A program made the position numbers and the translations under genes. The notes under the pieces are model-generated. The model searched no databases. It was not told the origin of the DNA and saw only the letters and a program-made list of their open reading frames with translations. From Bacillota bacterium (GTDB lineage Bacteria; Bacillota; Clostridia; Lachnospirales; Lachnospiraceae), in assembly GCA_023411215.1 (NCBI GenBank), contig JAEYOY010000064.1, positions 1-64,000 of the forward strand: a stretch of 64,000 bases of DNA, written 5' to 3'. Of the stretch, positions 18,734 to 28,155 are shown piece after piece. Position 1 is the first letter of the stretch. Each line of letters opens with the position of its first letter.

Positions 18734-18900
18734 TGCGGGGTAACAAAAACCCTGTTAAAGAAATCGATGCACCTCATCCCGGTTGCATCATGGGTTTGAG
18801 GGGAAGAACATTCGCTCTGCTACCGGAGAGAAAGCAAAAAGCTACAGGTACTTCTGGACCAAGAAAAAATATTTTTTCGAGTTATGGAGGAACAAACTGT

Positions 18901-19959
18901 ATGGAAAAACTCATTTTTAGCACATTGGAATGTCCCGATGGCTATGAGATTGCGGAGGATGTACTTAACAGCTCTGGCAGTTTGATTATAACCAAAAATA
19001 CGATTGTTAATGAGACCATAAGACAAAGGCTTGTTGCTTTCAAAGTGGACAGGATTGCGGTATGCGAACGAACTAAAATAGTTAATGATGATGTTTATAA
19101 CCCCAAAGCGGATATTATTACATTTAAAAGAAAATACCAGAAAAGCGTGAATACGGTAAAGGCAATTATTAATGACCTTGCTGCAGGCAGAGGACTTGAT
19201 AATGAAAAGATTAACGAGATATCCAGTTCGCTTTATGAAAATATGTACAGCAATATTGCTGTAACGGAATGTCTGAATAAGATTAAAATCGTTGACGAAT
19301 ATACCTACTCCCATAGTATCAATGTTTCACTATATTCAATGCTGATTGGAAAGTGGCTTGAGCTTCCGGAAAGCGAGATCAAGCTTCTAATGATCGCTGG
19401 TATTTTACATGATGTGGGTAAGTCTAAGATACCAATCGATATATTGAACAAAAAAGGACCACTAAGCCAAGCAGAGTTTGAAGTTATCAAAAAGCATCCG
19501 TTATTCGGGTTCGAAATAATTAAAGATAACAAAGGTATAAATAAGAAAGTGAAAGAAGCGGTATTGATGCATCATGAAAAGGAAAACGGAACAGGCTATC
19601 CTTTCGGTATTATAAGCGGAAGTATCAGTAGCTTCGCAAAAATAATATCCATTGCGGATGCCTTTGATGCGCTAACCTCAGAACGTGTTTACAAGAAGAG
19701 GCAAACTCCGTTTGATACGTTCAGAGATTTTGAAAGGATAGGTATTGGTGAGGGACAATATGATCCAGGCATCCTTCTTAAATTTATACATAACATTTCG
19801 CAATATTATGTCGGGTCAAGGGTTAGGATGAGTACGGGCAAATTTGGTGAAATTGTATATGTACCGCCACATAATATTTCAAATCCAGTGGTTAGGGTGG
19901 AGGGTTCTTTTGTAGATCTATCTGCTCAAAGGGGTATAAAAATTATAGAGATGCTATAA
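18901..19959 (+). CDS. HD-GYP domain protein (putative c-di-GMP phosphodiesterase), second of a pair
   Basis: A 352-residue protein. The frame is open from the previous stop, but TATGGAGG at 18883 places the start at ATG 18901 rather than 18733. An N-terminal region of about 100 residues resembles the DUF3391-like segment found before many HD-GYP domains. The catalytic domain shows HSINVSLYS, ILHDVGKSKIPIDILNK, KKHPLFGFEII, MHHEKENGTGYPFG and IADAFDALTSERVY with intact HD and GYP motifs. A C-terminal beta-rich tail (VGSRVRMSTGKFGEIVYV) is shared with the first gene and with the HD-GYP protein at 54973. The 167 bases between the two genes hold a hairpin (CCTCATCCC with GGGTTTGAGG) but no recognised riboswitch. 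Confidence 0.88.
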   Translation: MEKLIFSTLECPDGYEIAEDVLNSSGSLIITKNTIVNETIRQRLVAFKVDRIAVCERTKIVNDDVYNPKADIITFKRKYQKSVNTVKAIINDLAAGRGLDNEKINEISSSLYENMYSNIAVTECLNKIKIVDEYTYSHSINVSLYSMLIGKWLELPESEIKLLMIAGILHDVGKSKIPIDILNKKGPLSQAEFEVIKKHPLFGFEIIKDNKGINKKVKEAVLMHHEKENGTGYPFGIISGSISSFAKIISIADAFDALTSERVYKKRQTPFDTFRDFERIGIGEGQYDPGILLKFIHNISQYYVGSRVRMSTGKFGEIVYVPPHNISNPVVRVEGSFVDLSAQRGIKIIEML

Positions 19960-20174
19960 TTATATGTCCGAATACTCTTGCCGCCCTTTCTTCTTTGCTA
20001 TGACTGCCATATATCTATTTACAAAAAGTTTGTAGTAGGTATTGCATTAAGTGGTGTTAACGACCTATAAATCCATACGTCTTATGGTTTTATCTGAAGT
20101 ACTCTATAATCTACGGAATTTGAAATTATTAGAAAGATTAAGTAATAGGAAATATGTAGAATCACTTATTTATA

Positions 20175-20260
20175 TAAGAGTAACATGCATCCCATACCAG
20201 ATAATCTCTTTCTGTTAGGTGAGATTATCTGGTATGGGATGCTATTACTCTTATTTTTTT
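20175..20260. terminator. Long bidirectional terminator
   Basis: A nearly perfect inverted repeat with arms of about 35 bases (core CATCCCATACCAGATAATCT) between the convergent HD-GYP and TspO genes, ending in TTATTTTTTT on the plus strand. The rest of the 340-bp gap shows nothing else. Confidence 0.85.
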
Positions 20261-20301
20261 AAACAATATCAGCTTTTTGAAACAGCACATACAACGGGTT
20301 A

Positions 20302-20766
20302 CTATTTGTTTAGTAAATAGATGTTGAAATTTAAAAAGGCAGCAAATAAACACCACAATAAATATGGTATTTGCAGATAGCCAGCGATAGGACTGATTTT
20401 ATAGAATTTTATTATCATAACACAAATACAAATGATTAAACCGATCAGCCATACGAATGCGAATAAATAATTTTGAAGGTTAAAAAAGATTAAGGACCAT
20501 ATAAAATTAAAAAGTAATTGTATTGCATACCAATTAAGGGCAGATTGCTTCAAAGTACTATCCGATGAGCAAATAATATAGGATGATATTCCCATCAATA
20601 TATATAATATGGTCCAAACGATGGGAAATACAGAAGATGGTGGCGCAAAATCTGGTTTAATAATCTGATGGTAATTCATAGAATCCTTCGTGAGAAAAGC
20701 AGATAGGCCTCCGACTGCCAGGGGAATAAAAATACATATTATTAAGGAGATTAGTTTTTTGAGCAT
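20302..20766 (-). CDS. tspO: TspO/MBR (tryptophan-rich sensory protein) family membrane protein
   Basis: A 154-residue protein with five predicted transmembrane helices, the usual length for the family. The frame is open to 20865, but TTGAGGT sits 8 bases before the ATG at 20766, which also gives the canonical N-terminus. Family motifs are KPDFAPPSSVFPIVWTILYI, LMGISSY, LNWYAIQLLFNFIWS and the closing helix. TspO proteins bind porphyrins and related ligands and are linked to stress signalling. It is monocistronic and convergent with the HD-GYP pair. Confidence 0.93.
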   Translation of the reverse strand: MLKKLISLIICIFIPLAVGGLSAFLTKDSMNYHQIIKPDFAPPSSVFPIVWTILYILMGISSYIICSSDSTLKQSALNWYAIQLLFNFIWSLIFFNLQNYLFAFVWLIGLIICICVMIIKFYKISPIAGYLQIPYLLWCLFAAFLNFNIYLLNK

Positions 20767-20958
20767 AAATGATACCTCAAGCGGTTTATTACATTTTATT
20801 ATCGCCTTCATAACTTTATTCATGGAGGGATGATGAAGATGCTTGGTATGGGTGCACTTGGGCATGAAATCCTTCGAGTGTATTAAAGTATACAGTCGAA
20901 ATATTTATAAATAGCCTCAAATAGTACCACAAATAGGTACCAAGAAATGTAATTAAAA

Positions 20959-21032
20959 TACGATTCGTGCGGTAGAAATTACGTTTCATGCGGAAAACGG
21001 TTATTAAGGGGAAAACATGATATTCTTATTAT
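20959..21032 (+). promoter_or_regulatory. LytTR-type operator and promoter of the first small membrane protein
   Basis: TACGATTCGTGCGG at 20959 and TACGTTTCATGCGG at 20980 are 21 bases apart. AAACGGTTATT follows, and TATTAT begins 47 bases after the second repeat start. The whole block is conserved at 28633, upstream of the paralogous gene. Confidence 0.7.
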
Positions 21033-21069
21033 GAGTAATAGTAATTCTTAAGGAAATGGAGGATGATTT

Positions 21070-21396
21070 ATGACATCATCCACACTGGGCTGGTTTATCG
21101 CAGGAATCTGTGTTACAGCATTAGTTACACTGTGGTTTATAGTGAGTTTTAAAGAATTAGCTGCAAAACGGAAGAGCCTTGATGCCATCGCTGAGCAGGT
21201 GCAAATACACCGTAGATTGTATATGCAGGAACGTGGTGGTGAAAATGATGCAGCTGCACAAAACATGTTGGAAAATAAGCTCATGGTTTATCGGGAAGTA
21301 GAAAGGGGGTATAATGCCCTGTTACGAAGACCGATGAACCGAATCCCTGCATATATTATGGGGTTTCGTCCTGTAGGAAGGGAGCGTTGGATATGA
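21070..21396 (+). CDS. Small single-pass membrane protein of unknown function (paralogue at 28742)
   Basis: A 108-residue protein; its ATG follows ATGGAGGATG. One N-terminal transmembrane helix (LGWFIAGICVTALVTLWFIV, about residues 6-27) is followed by a highly charged helical, probably cytoplasmic, region (KELAAKRKSLDAIAEQVQIH) and ends in YIMGFRPVG. About two thirds of the residues are identical to the protein at 28742. No named family is recognised; the helix arrangement is loosely LemA-like, which is a weak resemblance. A LytTR-type operator controls it, and the WG-repeat protein gene follows downstream, so it may act in the same exported or envelope system. Confidence 0.75.
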   Translation: MTSSTLGWFIAGICVTALVTLWFIVSFKELAAKRKSLDAIAEQVQIHRRLYMQERGGENDAAAQNMLENKLMVYREVERGYNALLRRPMNRIPAYIMGFRPVGRERWI

Positions 21397-21419
21397 CTTG
21401 TTAGCGGGGAATTGTCTTT

Positions 21420-21575
21420 TTGAAAAAAGATGTAACCCTTGAAATAAAGGCCATGCTCCATCGTCATCAGCGATACCATGGTAAGTGGTTTTTAGATGCG
21501 TATAATGAAGTTGGCACTGATATTTTGACTATAATCGATAACTGCTTCACAAGGAAAGGAAGGAATAAAGAATGA
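21420..21575 (+). CDS. Possible 51-residue protein coupled to the WG-repeat gene
   Basis: An open frame from TTG at 21420 to a TGA that overlaps the next ATG as ATGA, the geometry of translational coupling. The product begins LKKDVTLEIKAMLHRHQ and contains KWFLDAYNEVG before a basic tail. No convincing Shine-Dalgarno precedes it, apart from GCGGGGA about 11 bases upstream; an internal ATG at 21453 is also possible. No family is recognised. It could be a real small gene or the remains of a longer one. Confidence 0.4.
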   Translation: MKKDVTLEIKAMLHRHQRYHGKWFLDAYNEVGTDILTIIDNCFTRKGRNKE

Positions 21576-24556
21576 AAAAAAGATTGTTTACATTATTCAT
21601 AGCGGTTGTTATGTGCCTTGCTATGTTACCAGATACTGCGCTTGCGACCAAGAGTACATCAGGAAGTGAACCTGTGTATCTTGGCACAGAGGCAGAATAC
21701 CAATCAACCCTTGATGCAATGTTTGACGAGAATGGCCTTCGTAAAGTTGCTGTTGGATATAACAGCAACAACGGTACGCTGTACGAAAAAGTAGGACTTG
21801 TGGACAGATATGGTAAATTTGTGGTACAACCCATTTACGACAGGATTGTGAGTGAGGTAGAGTATATTAATGGTTCCGGACATGCTTCAACCCGACCCTC
21901 TTATTTCATCGGTGGATACGCCCAGGCTGTCCGCGATGGCAAGATGGGGCTGATCAATAGTAAGGGTGAGGAGGTTGTTCCCTGTAAGTATGAGTATGTG
22001 GGGCTGCCGTCGGAAGGGGTCTGCCGTGTGTATCAGTTCAAGGAGAAGATAGGGGGGAATAACGTCTATTATTTGGGTTATTGGAACATAGAGCAAAACA
22101 GGGAAATTGTTGCCCCCGATAAGTATTCCACATCCTTTATAAGCCACTACCTTTTAGATTCTAATACCGGAAAAGCCAGGAAGAATTCTGCCGGTGAATT
22201 CCTCTGTGTTCATGATTTTATCGATGGTTATGCTCTGGTTTTTACTGAGTCAGGCCACACAAAAACGGAAATGTCAGATTTCAGACAGAGTACTGTGATC
22301 GATAAAAACGGTAAAGATATTCTTAAAAAAACATACCTCACCGTCGTAAACAGTTTAACGGATAACTTTTATCAAACCTATCCCCAGAAGGGACCCTATT
22401 TAAGCTTTATTGCGGAGAACGTAACCCCTGATAAGTACAAGAACACCGAGCTTTATAAAGCGTGGCAGAATCATCCGGACATCAAGAGAGGGGTCGTAAG
22501 GATGGGTGCTACCGATTTGACAGGACTTGCCGGCTCCAAAGGGGTATTGATTCCAGCCGTATATGCCGCCAATCAATTCACAGATAGTGCTGATTTTGAT
22601 GGAGATGGAAAACATGAAGGGGGATTGCTACACTTTGGCAGTGCAAGCTTCCAGATTATTCCCGATAAAAAGCTTGTCATAACATCCAATGCCATTAATC
22701 CTAAAATTGAGAAGTACGCTCCAGCGATAGCAAACCGCTATGGAGTGATCGATCTAAACGGCAAAAAGGTAATCCCCTTTGGGCCATCCATAGATTACAA
22801 CTATGAATATCAAATCTTTGTGAGTGGAGGCAAGATCTACAATACTAAGGGAAAAGCAATAAGTAAACGGTCTTATTTTTCTATTGCGAATACTTTTTAT
22901 AATGGATATAACCTGGCTTTTACGAGCACAGGCAAATACAATCAAAAGTACAATTCCAATATCATCACCTGGTATGCAGTAAAGTATGATGGTACAGAGA
23001 CTAACCTGACTAAGGCTTTGGGGCTGGGAAAATATGAAACGGATTTTGGAGGAGTCAGTGAATTCAACACCAGGGGCTACCTCTGGCTACAGCGTAAGGG
23101 TGGCAAGTGGGGGCTGATTGACTCCAAAGGCAAGACCATATTACCGTTTAAGTATGACAAAGTTGAAAGTAGTGAATGGCATAACGGCAAAAACGGCTAT
23201 GCTATAGTAACCAAGAACGGCAAGTCGGGGATTGTCAATAACGCAGGGAAAGAGGTTGTAGCCTGCAGTTATGATAGTTTTACAGATAACAGTAAATATG
23301 CAGCTCCTGGCTATCGAGATAAATTATCCACCATATTAGCTATGAAAGGCAAGGATGGGTATGGTCTGATCGATGTTACGACCGGTAAAATTATCATACC
23401 TGCCAAGTATGACTCAGTGCGGGCATATCCCGGATACAGGCAGCAAAATCTTAGCTATTTTGATACGGGCGCCTACTATGTGGAGCTTGGAGACAAAAAA
23501 CTGCTGCTGGATAAAGAGGGAAAGGAAGTGTTCTCCACCACCAAGAAGTTCCATGAAGCGGCAAATGGACTCTACCGGTATAATGACAATTCGGGCTATT
23601 TTGATAGTCGAGGTCGCATCATTATTCCCGGCGAGCTGGAAAGAGTCAATAATTTAGAGGTTGGTGACAGTTATACCATCTATGTGAAGGACAAAAAGGT
23701 GTATCGTATTTCCGCAAATTATCTGGATATTAATTATATCGTTAAGACTTATGGTTCACCCTCCTCTGCAAGTGGTAAGGAGATGGATGCCTATGCGCAG
23801 AGCCAGAGGGATGCTCATAAAAAAGCCTATGAGCAGGCTAGTGGGAATCCCTATCAGCAAAAGGCTATTTACAAGGAACCCTTTGTCTCCTTCCGTACGG
23901 TGCCTGACAAAGTGACCTATAAGGTTGGCGAAGCATTTGAGACGAAGGGCTTCAAGGCTGTATGGGTAGATGTGTACGGAACAGAGACCGACATCAGCAG
24001 CCAAATCACCTTTGATGTTAACGGAACAAAGATTTATGACGGCTATCAATTTAAGACTGCAGGAAGCAAAACGGTGAACTGCTCCTACCAGGGAAAAAGC
24101 TTGAACAATTTCAAAATCAGTGTCATCAGTATTGATGCAAACTATCTCGCTGACGGAGATTATTACATAACAGTCTATGGTAAGTATTTCACTGTGGTAA
24201 AGGGACGATACCTGGAGCTGTCAGATCAAAAGCCGGATAAACCCTTTACCGTGCAGCAGATGATTGTTGATAAGGACGGCTATTTCATTTACAAGGTGAT
24301 GTATGATGGCGGTTATGTCTATCAGCCTTCCAGCTCCGATGGCGATCAGCTAGCAGTATCTAACTCCAGCGGTACTCCTCACCAGTGGCGAATCGCAAAG
24401 TACAAAGACTTTTGCACGATTAGAGATGCCGGAAAACAGAAGCTTATTGTCAATGCCTCCGGAAATAGCAGCAAAAACGGCACTAAAGTCATCGTCTGGA
24501 GTCATACCGGCAGTGCACCCGACAATGCAAAGCTGTCATTTATCAAGGCAGATTAG
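21572..24556 (+). CDS. Secreted WG-repeat protein with Ig-like and ricin-type C-terminal domains
   Basis: A 994-residue exported protein; the ATG follows AAAGGAAGG. A signal peptide covers residues 1-26 (MKKRLFTLFIAVVMCLAML then AxA). WG repeats run from about residue 70 to 690, for example GLVDRYGKFVVQPIYD, GLINSKGEEVVPCKYE, WGLIDSKGKTILPFKYD and GLIDVTTGKIIIPAKYD. A bacterial Ig-like segment follows (about 765-855, TYKVGEAFETKGFKA), then a ricin-like beta-trefoil (about 860-994) with repeated Q/W positions. WG repeats are short beta-strand units of unknown binding role; the trefoil suggests glycan binding. Likely on the cell surface or released. It is downstream of a LytTR-controlled small membrane protein gene. 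Confidence 0.85.
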   Translation: MKKRLFTLFIAVVMCLAMLPDTALATKSTSGSEPVYLGTEAEYQSTLDAMFDENGLRKVAVGYNSNNGTLYEKVGLVDRYGKFVVQPIYDRIVSEVEYINGSGHASTRPSYFIGGYAQAVRDGKMGLINSKGEEVVPCKYEYVGLPSEGVCRVYQFKEKIGGNNVYYLGYWNIEQNREIVAPDKYSTSFISHYLLDSNTGKARKNSAGEFLCVHDFIDGYALVFTESGHTKTEMSDFRQSTVIDKNGKDILKKTYLTVVNSLTDNFYQTYPQKGPYLSFIAENVTPDKYKNTELYKAWQNHPDIKRGVVRMGATDLTGLAGSKGVLIPAVYAANQFTDSADFDGDGKHEGGLLHFGSASFQIIPDKKLVITSNAINPKIEKYAPAIANRYGVIDLNGKKVIPFGPSIDYNYEYQIFVSGGKIYNTKGKAISKRSYFSIANTFYNGYNLAFTSTGKYNQKYNSNIITWYAVKYDGTETNLTKALGLGKYETDFGGVSEFNTRGYLWLQRKGGKWGLIDSKGKTILPFKYDKVESSEWHNGKNGYAIVTKNGKSGIVNNAGKEVVACSYDSFTDNSKYAAPGYRDKLSTILAMKGKDGYGLIDVTTGKIIIPAKYDSVRAYPGYRQQNLSYFDTGAYYVELGDKKLLLDKEGKEVFSTTKKFHEAANGLYRYNDNSGYFDSRGRIIIPGELERVNNLEVGDSYTIYVKDKKVYRISANYLDINYIVKTYGSPSSASGKEMDAYAQSQRDAHKKAYEQASGNPYQQKAIYKEPFVSFRTVPDKVTYKVGEAFETKGFKAVWVDVYGTETDISSQITFDVNGTKIYDGYQFKTAGSKTVNCSYQGKSLNNFKISVISIDANYLADGDYYITVYGKYFTVVKGRYLELSDQKPDKPFTVQQMIVDKDGYFIYKVMYDGGYVYQPSSSDGDQLAVSNSSGTPHQWRIAKYKDFCTIRDAGKQKLIVNASGNSSKNGTKVIVWSHTGSAPDNAKLSFIKAD

Positions 24557-24588
24557 TAAATCACACTTTCGAACTTTCAATTGTCATG

Positions 24589-24624
24589 AAAAAAAGCCGA
24601 CTATATAATATGGTCGGCTTTTTT
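24589..24624 (+). terminator. Terminator of the WG-repeat unit
   Basis: AAAAAAGCCGAC pairs with GTCGGCTTTTTT around an 11-base loop. It also works on the minus strand, after the convergent kinase gene. Confidence 0.92.
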
Positions 24625-24723
24625 GCTCAAAAATATTTCTTTTGTTAAATTAAGGGTGTTCAAATTAGGGATCAAGAGATAACATTCGATTAATGTGATA
24701 GTCTTTGTTACTTGATATCTTTG

Positions 24724-26025
24724 TTACATACCAGGATTTACTTTCAAGGGTAGCATAAGCTGCAGAACGAATATCCCGCCCTCAGTTTCGATGGAATATA
24801 ACCCGCCGTGACGCTCCACAATAGAGACAATACTCTTAATTCCGAAGCCGTGTCCAGCTTCTTTATTATTTGATTTAGGTAATTCGCCATTCATTTCGAT
24901 CATTCCCACATAGGCATTTTCTGTAGAAACAACTAACTTGTTACTATTAATAACAGCTCGGATAAAGACCTTGCGAAGCTTCTCATCCTCCACCTGTGCT
25001 GCAGCTTTAATTGCATTTTCCAGAGCATTGGACAATAGGGCACAGAGTTCGTTGTCGTTCACCCCAAGTTCTTCCGGTAGCTTAATGTTTGCTTGAAGAA
25101 CAACGCCCACCTTTTTTGCTCGTGTATCAAAGTTCGATAAAATTAGGTTGACGGTTTCATTTACACAGTAACGTACCGGGGTCAGAGAATCAATATCGGC
25201 TTGAGTACTGGAAAGATATTCTTTAATTTTCTGGAGATCGCCTTCGGCTGCATAGCTGCGAAGCAGAGATAGATGATGGCCCATATCATGGCGATAGATT
25301 AAGGTGTTGTAATGCATTTGGCGCAAAGTATTAAGTTCTAGCTTAGCTTGCTGAAGCTGGGAGGCAAAGATGTCCCTCTCTCTCTGGGCCTCTATTTGCT
25401 TTTGAGATTCATTGTTGTAATAGATTACAAAAACAAAGTAAATGGTGGATATCAGGGAGGGAGCAAATTGTACTACCGCACGGGAGCCTGAGAATAACAG
25501 ATTCGTATAGACAGTAGTGATGTAGTCAAACAAATAGTACAAAAGAGGTACTGCACCAAATAGCAGACAGGAGAGTGTTGACCGTTCTATTAATTGTCGA
25601 ACGGAGGTAGCAATATACCTTTTAAGGTAATAGTACACTATGCCCATTGCCACAATATAAGCAATATGATCGGCTAGGGGGTCACCAGTGACCGTCGCTG
25701 TCACCCCGCTAACCCAGCTTGGTATCTGACAACAAAGATAGGCGGTTAGTACGCTGCTGATCGATATTAGCCATGGACGCTTTAAATAAAAGATCAGGAA
25801 TAGAATCAATGGAAAATGTGTAATAAAGGGGTATAAGCGCTTAGTGGCTTCGAAGCCAAGCATATTCAAGCAGAAAATTTGAATGAAAAATGTTAATGTA
25901 TAAAAAACAGCAATCGCCTGTTTATTCGCTCGTGTACGTTGTATATCTGCGAAAAGGAGGGAGACTGCTACACCGAACACCAAAAGTAAGCCGTAGCGTA
26001 ATACGCTAATAACAATAAGGATCAC
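24724..26025 (-). CDS. AgrC-type GHKL sensor histidine kinase, functional pair
   Basis: A 433-residue membrane kinase with six or seven N-terminal transmembrane helices (about residues 1-210), a coiled dimerisation region with the phospho-acceptor motif IYRHDMGHHLSLL, and a GHKL ATPase domain (LLSNALENAIKAA, then GHGFGIKSI). This is the layout of AgrC/ComD-like peptide sensors. The start is GTG at 26025, overlapping the regulator's stop as GTGA, so the pair is translationally coupled. No agrB or agrD homologue is seen nearby, so the ligand is unknown. About 70 percent of the residues match the orphan kinase at 26842. Confidence 0.92.
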   Translation of the reverse strand: MILIVISVLRYGLLLVFGVAVSLLFADIQRTRANKQAIAVFYTLTFFIQIFCLNMLGFEATKRLYPFITHFPLILFLIFYLKRPWLISISSVLTAYLCCQIPSWVSGVTATVTGDPLADHIAYIVAMGIVYYYLKRYIATSVRQLIERSTLSCLLFGAVPLLYYLFDYITTVYTNLLFSGSRAVVQFAPSLISTIYFVFVIYYNNESQKQIEAQRERDIFASQLQQAKLELNTLRQMHYNTLIYRHDMGHHLSLLRSYAAEGDLQKIKEYLSSTQADIDSLTPVRYCVNETVNLILSNFDTRAKKVGVVLQANIKLPEELGVNDNELCALLSNALENAIKAAAQVEDEKLRKVFIRAVINSNKLVVSTENAYVGMIEMNGELPKSNNKEAGHGFGIKSIVSIVERHGGLYSIETEGGIFVLQLMLPLKVNPGM

Positions 26026-26753
26026 ATTATATTCCCCCTTTCGTTTGGTGACAGTAGATATTTCATATATGCCGCTTTCACCTTCGAAAAAGCATCCCTT
26101 GCTACCGGAACGGTCTTTCCTACTATGGTAGCCAGACCCTTTTTATTGAGTTCGGTCACATGTAGCAAATTCACCACATAAGAACGGTGAGGCTTATAAA
26201 AAATGGGGGATGACAGCAAATCACCTTCATAATCAGTAAGGTAGCCGTAGGCTTCACGAACCTCCCCGTTTGCGAGAATAAATTGTAACGTGCGGTTTAT
26301 GACTTCCACATATACAATTTGCGAAAAGGGTAATTTCAGGATGCCGTTTCCTGTTTTTAAAGTTAGATATGCTTCCTCATGCATATACTTTGTCAGTTGC
26401 TTATCAAGTGAGGGAAATATCTCATCTCTCCGTGCAGGCTTCATTATGTAGTCCTCTGCGCTTACGCGGTAGCTCTCAACAGCGAATTCACGGGAGGAGG
26501 TGAGGAAAATGATCGGTATTTCATGATCTGAACAGCGGATCTCTTTTGCTGCTTCCATTCCGGTCACACCGGGCATAAGAATGTCCAAAAGCAACAAATC
26601 GAACCGTCCTGAACTCAAAGTCTCCAAAAGCTCTGTGGCACTGTGAAAAGCTTCATATGTAATAGAACCATCCCGCTCTCTGCTATAATCCTCCAACAGA
26701 GCCAAAATGCGTGAAAGCTCATCGATATTATCATCACAGACCGCAATATGCAT
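26022..26753 (-). CDS. LytTR-family response regulator
   Basis: A 243-residue regulator. GGAGG in front points to the third in-frame ATG (26753, MHIAVCDDN) rather than 26768; the decayed paralogue at 28336 has the same start geometry. The receiver domain has CDDN, phospho-acceptor in LLLLDILMPGVTG, and KPARRDE. The C-terminal LytTR domain (about 140-240) shows the usual YVEV...HRSYVVNL pattern, binding DNA as ten-stranded beta fold. LytTR proteins bind tandem repeats spaced two turns apart, and three matching sites occur in this window (17742, 20959, 28633). None lies before its own gene. Confidence 0.92.
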   Translation of the reverse strand: MHIAVCDDNIDELSRILALLEDYSRERDGSITYEAFHSATELLETLSSGRFDLLLLDILMPGVTGMEAAKEIRCSDHEIPIIFLTSSREFAVESYRVSAEDYIMKPARRDEIFPSLDKQLTKYMHEEAYLTLKTGNGILKLPFSQIVYVEVINRTLQFILANGEVREAYGYLTDYEGDLLSSPIFYKPHRSYVVNLLHVTELNKKGLATIVGKTVPVARDAFSKVKAAYMKYLLSPNERGNIM

Positions 26754-26841
26754 GTTCATTTCCTCCATTTGTGTATATTAAGCTTGGTTTATTATAGCAT
26801 ATGGCTAAATTTACTTCAATAATATGGAAACAAGTACTTTC

Positions 26842-28155
26842 CTAACCTACTTCAGTCTGTAATGAGCATAAATTCAGAGGCAATAAAAGCCGCAAAATGA
26901 ATACACCACCTTCTGTTTCAAAGGAATATAATCCTCCATAACGCTCCACAATGGAGATCATACTCTTAATTCCGAAACCATGTCCGACTTCTTTGCTCTT
27001 TGATTTTGGCAATTCACCCTCCATATCAATCATTCCTACATAAGCATTTTCTGTGGACATAATCAACCGACCATTATTAATAACAGCATGGATATAGACC
27101 TTGCGAAGTTTGTCATCCTCTACCTGAGCGGCTGCGGTAATCGCATTTTCCAGTGCATTGGAAAGCAAGGCACAAAGCTCGGTGTCGTTTATACCAAGTT
27201 CTTCCGGTAGCTTGACATCCGTGTGTAGAACAACGTGCTCCTTTTTTGCCCGTGTTTCAAAGCTGGATAAAATTAGATTAACTGTTTCATTTTCACAGTA
27301 ATGAACCGGAGTCAATGCATCTATATCGGCTTCTGTGATGGCAAGATATTCGTTGATTTTCTGGAGATTACCCTCGAATGCAAAGCTGTCAATCAGCGAC
27401 AGGTGATGACGCATATCATGGCGATAGATCCGTGTGTTGTTTTGCATCTGGCGCATCGTATCAAGATCTATCTGAGCTTGCTGGAGCTGGTTAGCAAAGA
27501 TGTCCCGCTCTCTCTTGGCTTTGGCCTGATTTTGGGATTCATTGTAGTATAAGAGAACAAACACTAAGTAAAAGGTACAAATCATAGAAGGAATAAATTG
27601 TACCACCAGAGGAGCACCGGAGTACAACAGATCCGTATAAAAGGTAGTGGAATAGTCAAACAAATAATACAAAAGAGGTACTGTACCAAAAAGCAGGCAG
27701 GAGCGGGTCGACCGCTCCATTAACTGACTAACTGAGACGGCAAGATATCTTTTTAGTAAATAGTACACAACACACATGGTAACAAAGTAACCGATATGGT
27801 CGGCGAGACGGACGCCGGAAATCGCCGCTGCCACTGCTCCAAACCAGCGAGGTATCTGGCAGCAGAGATAGGCTGCCAGCACGCTGCTGATTGAAATCAG
27901 CCAGGGACGCTTGAAATAAAGAGCAATGAATAAGATCGATGGTAAATGCGCAATTAAAGGGTACATTTGCATCGTGGTTTGCAGACCAAGCGTCTGCCAG
28001 ATAAATATTTGAATGAAAAGTGCGAGTACATAAAAAATGGCATTCGCCAGTTTACCTGCCCGTGTACTTTGCACACCGGCAAAATGAAGGGCAATCGCCA
28101 AACCGAATGTCAAAGCGACACAGGATCGAAGTATAAGAAAAATGTTATATATCAC
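26842..28155 (-). CDS. AgrC-type GHKL sensor kinase, orphaned paralogue
   Basis: A 437-residue paralogue of the kinase at 24724, with the same multi-helix sensor region, phospho-acceptor motif IYRHDMRHHLSLI and GHKL domain (LLSNALENAITAA, GHGFGIKSM). The GTG start at 28155 overlaps the stop of the degenerate regulator upstream as GTGA, matching the intact pair. All catalytic motifs are preserved although its regulator has decayed, so it may now phosphorylate the intact LytTR regulator. Sequence differences are concentrated in the membrane sensor part, which could mean a different ligand. Confidence 0.92.
   Translation of the reverse strand: MIYNIFLILRSCVALTFGLAIALHFAGVQSTRAGKLANAIFYVLALFIQIFIWQTLGLQTTMQMYPLIAHLPSILFIALYFKRPWLISISSVLAAYLCCQIPRWFGAVAAAISGVRLADHIGYFVTMCVVYYLLKRYLAVSVSQLMERSTRSCLLFGTVPLLYYLFDYSTTFYTDLLYSGAPLVVQFIPSMICTFYLVFVLLYYNESQNQAKAKRERDIFANQLQQAQIDLDTMRQMQNNTRIYRHDMRHHLSLIDSFAFEGNLQKINEYLAITEADIDALTPVHYCENETVNLILSSFETRAKKEHVVLHTDVKLPEELGINDTELCALLSNALENAITAAAQVEDDKLRKVYIHAVINNGRLIMSTENAYVGMIDMEGELPKSKSKEVGHGFGIKSMISIVERYGGLYSFETEGGVFILRLLLPLNLCSLQTEVG

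Noticed and set aside
18734..18900. Possible c-di-GMP riboswitch between the two HD-GYP genes
   Set aside because: A hairpin is present, but the conserved GEMM core sequences are not recognisable.
18733..18900. Extended N-terminus of the second HD-GYP protein
   Set aside because: The frame is open, but the Shine-Dalgarno and homology start at 18901.
18820..19314. 164-codon antisense frame
   Set aside because: It lies opposite a clear HD-GYP gene and has no domain or ribosome-binding site.
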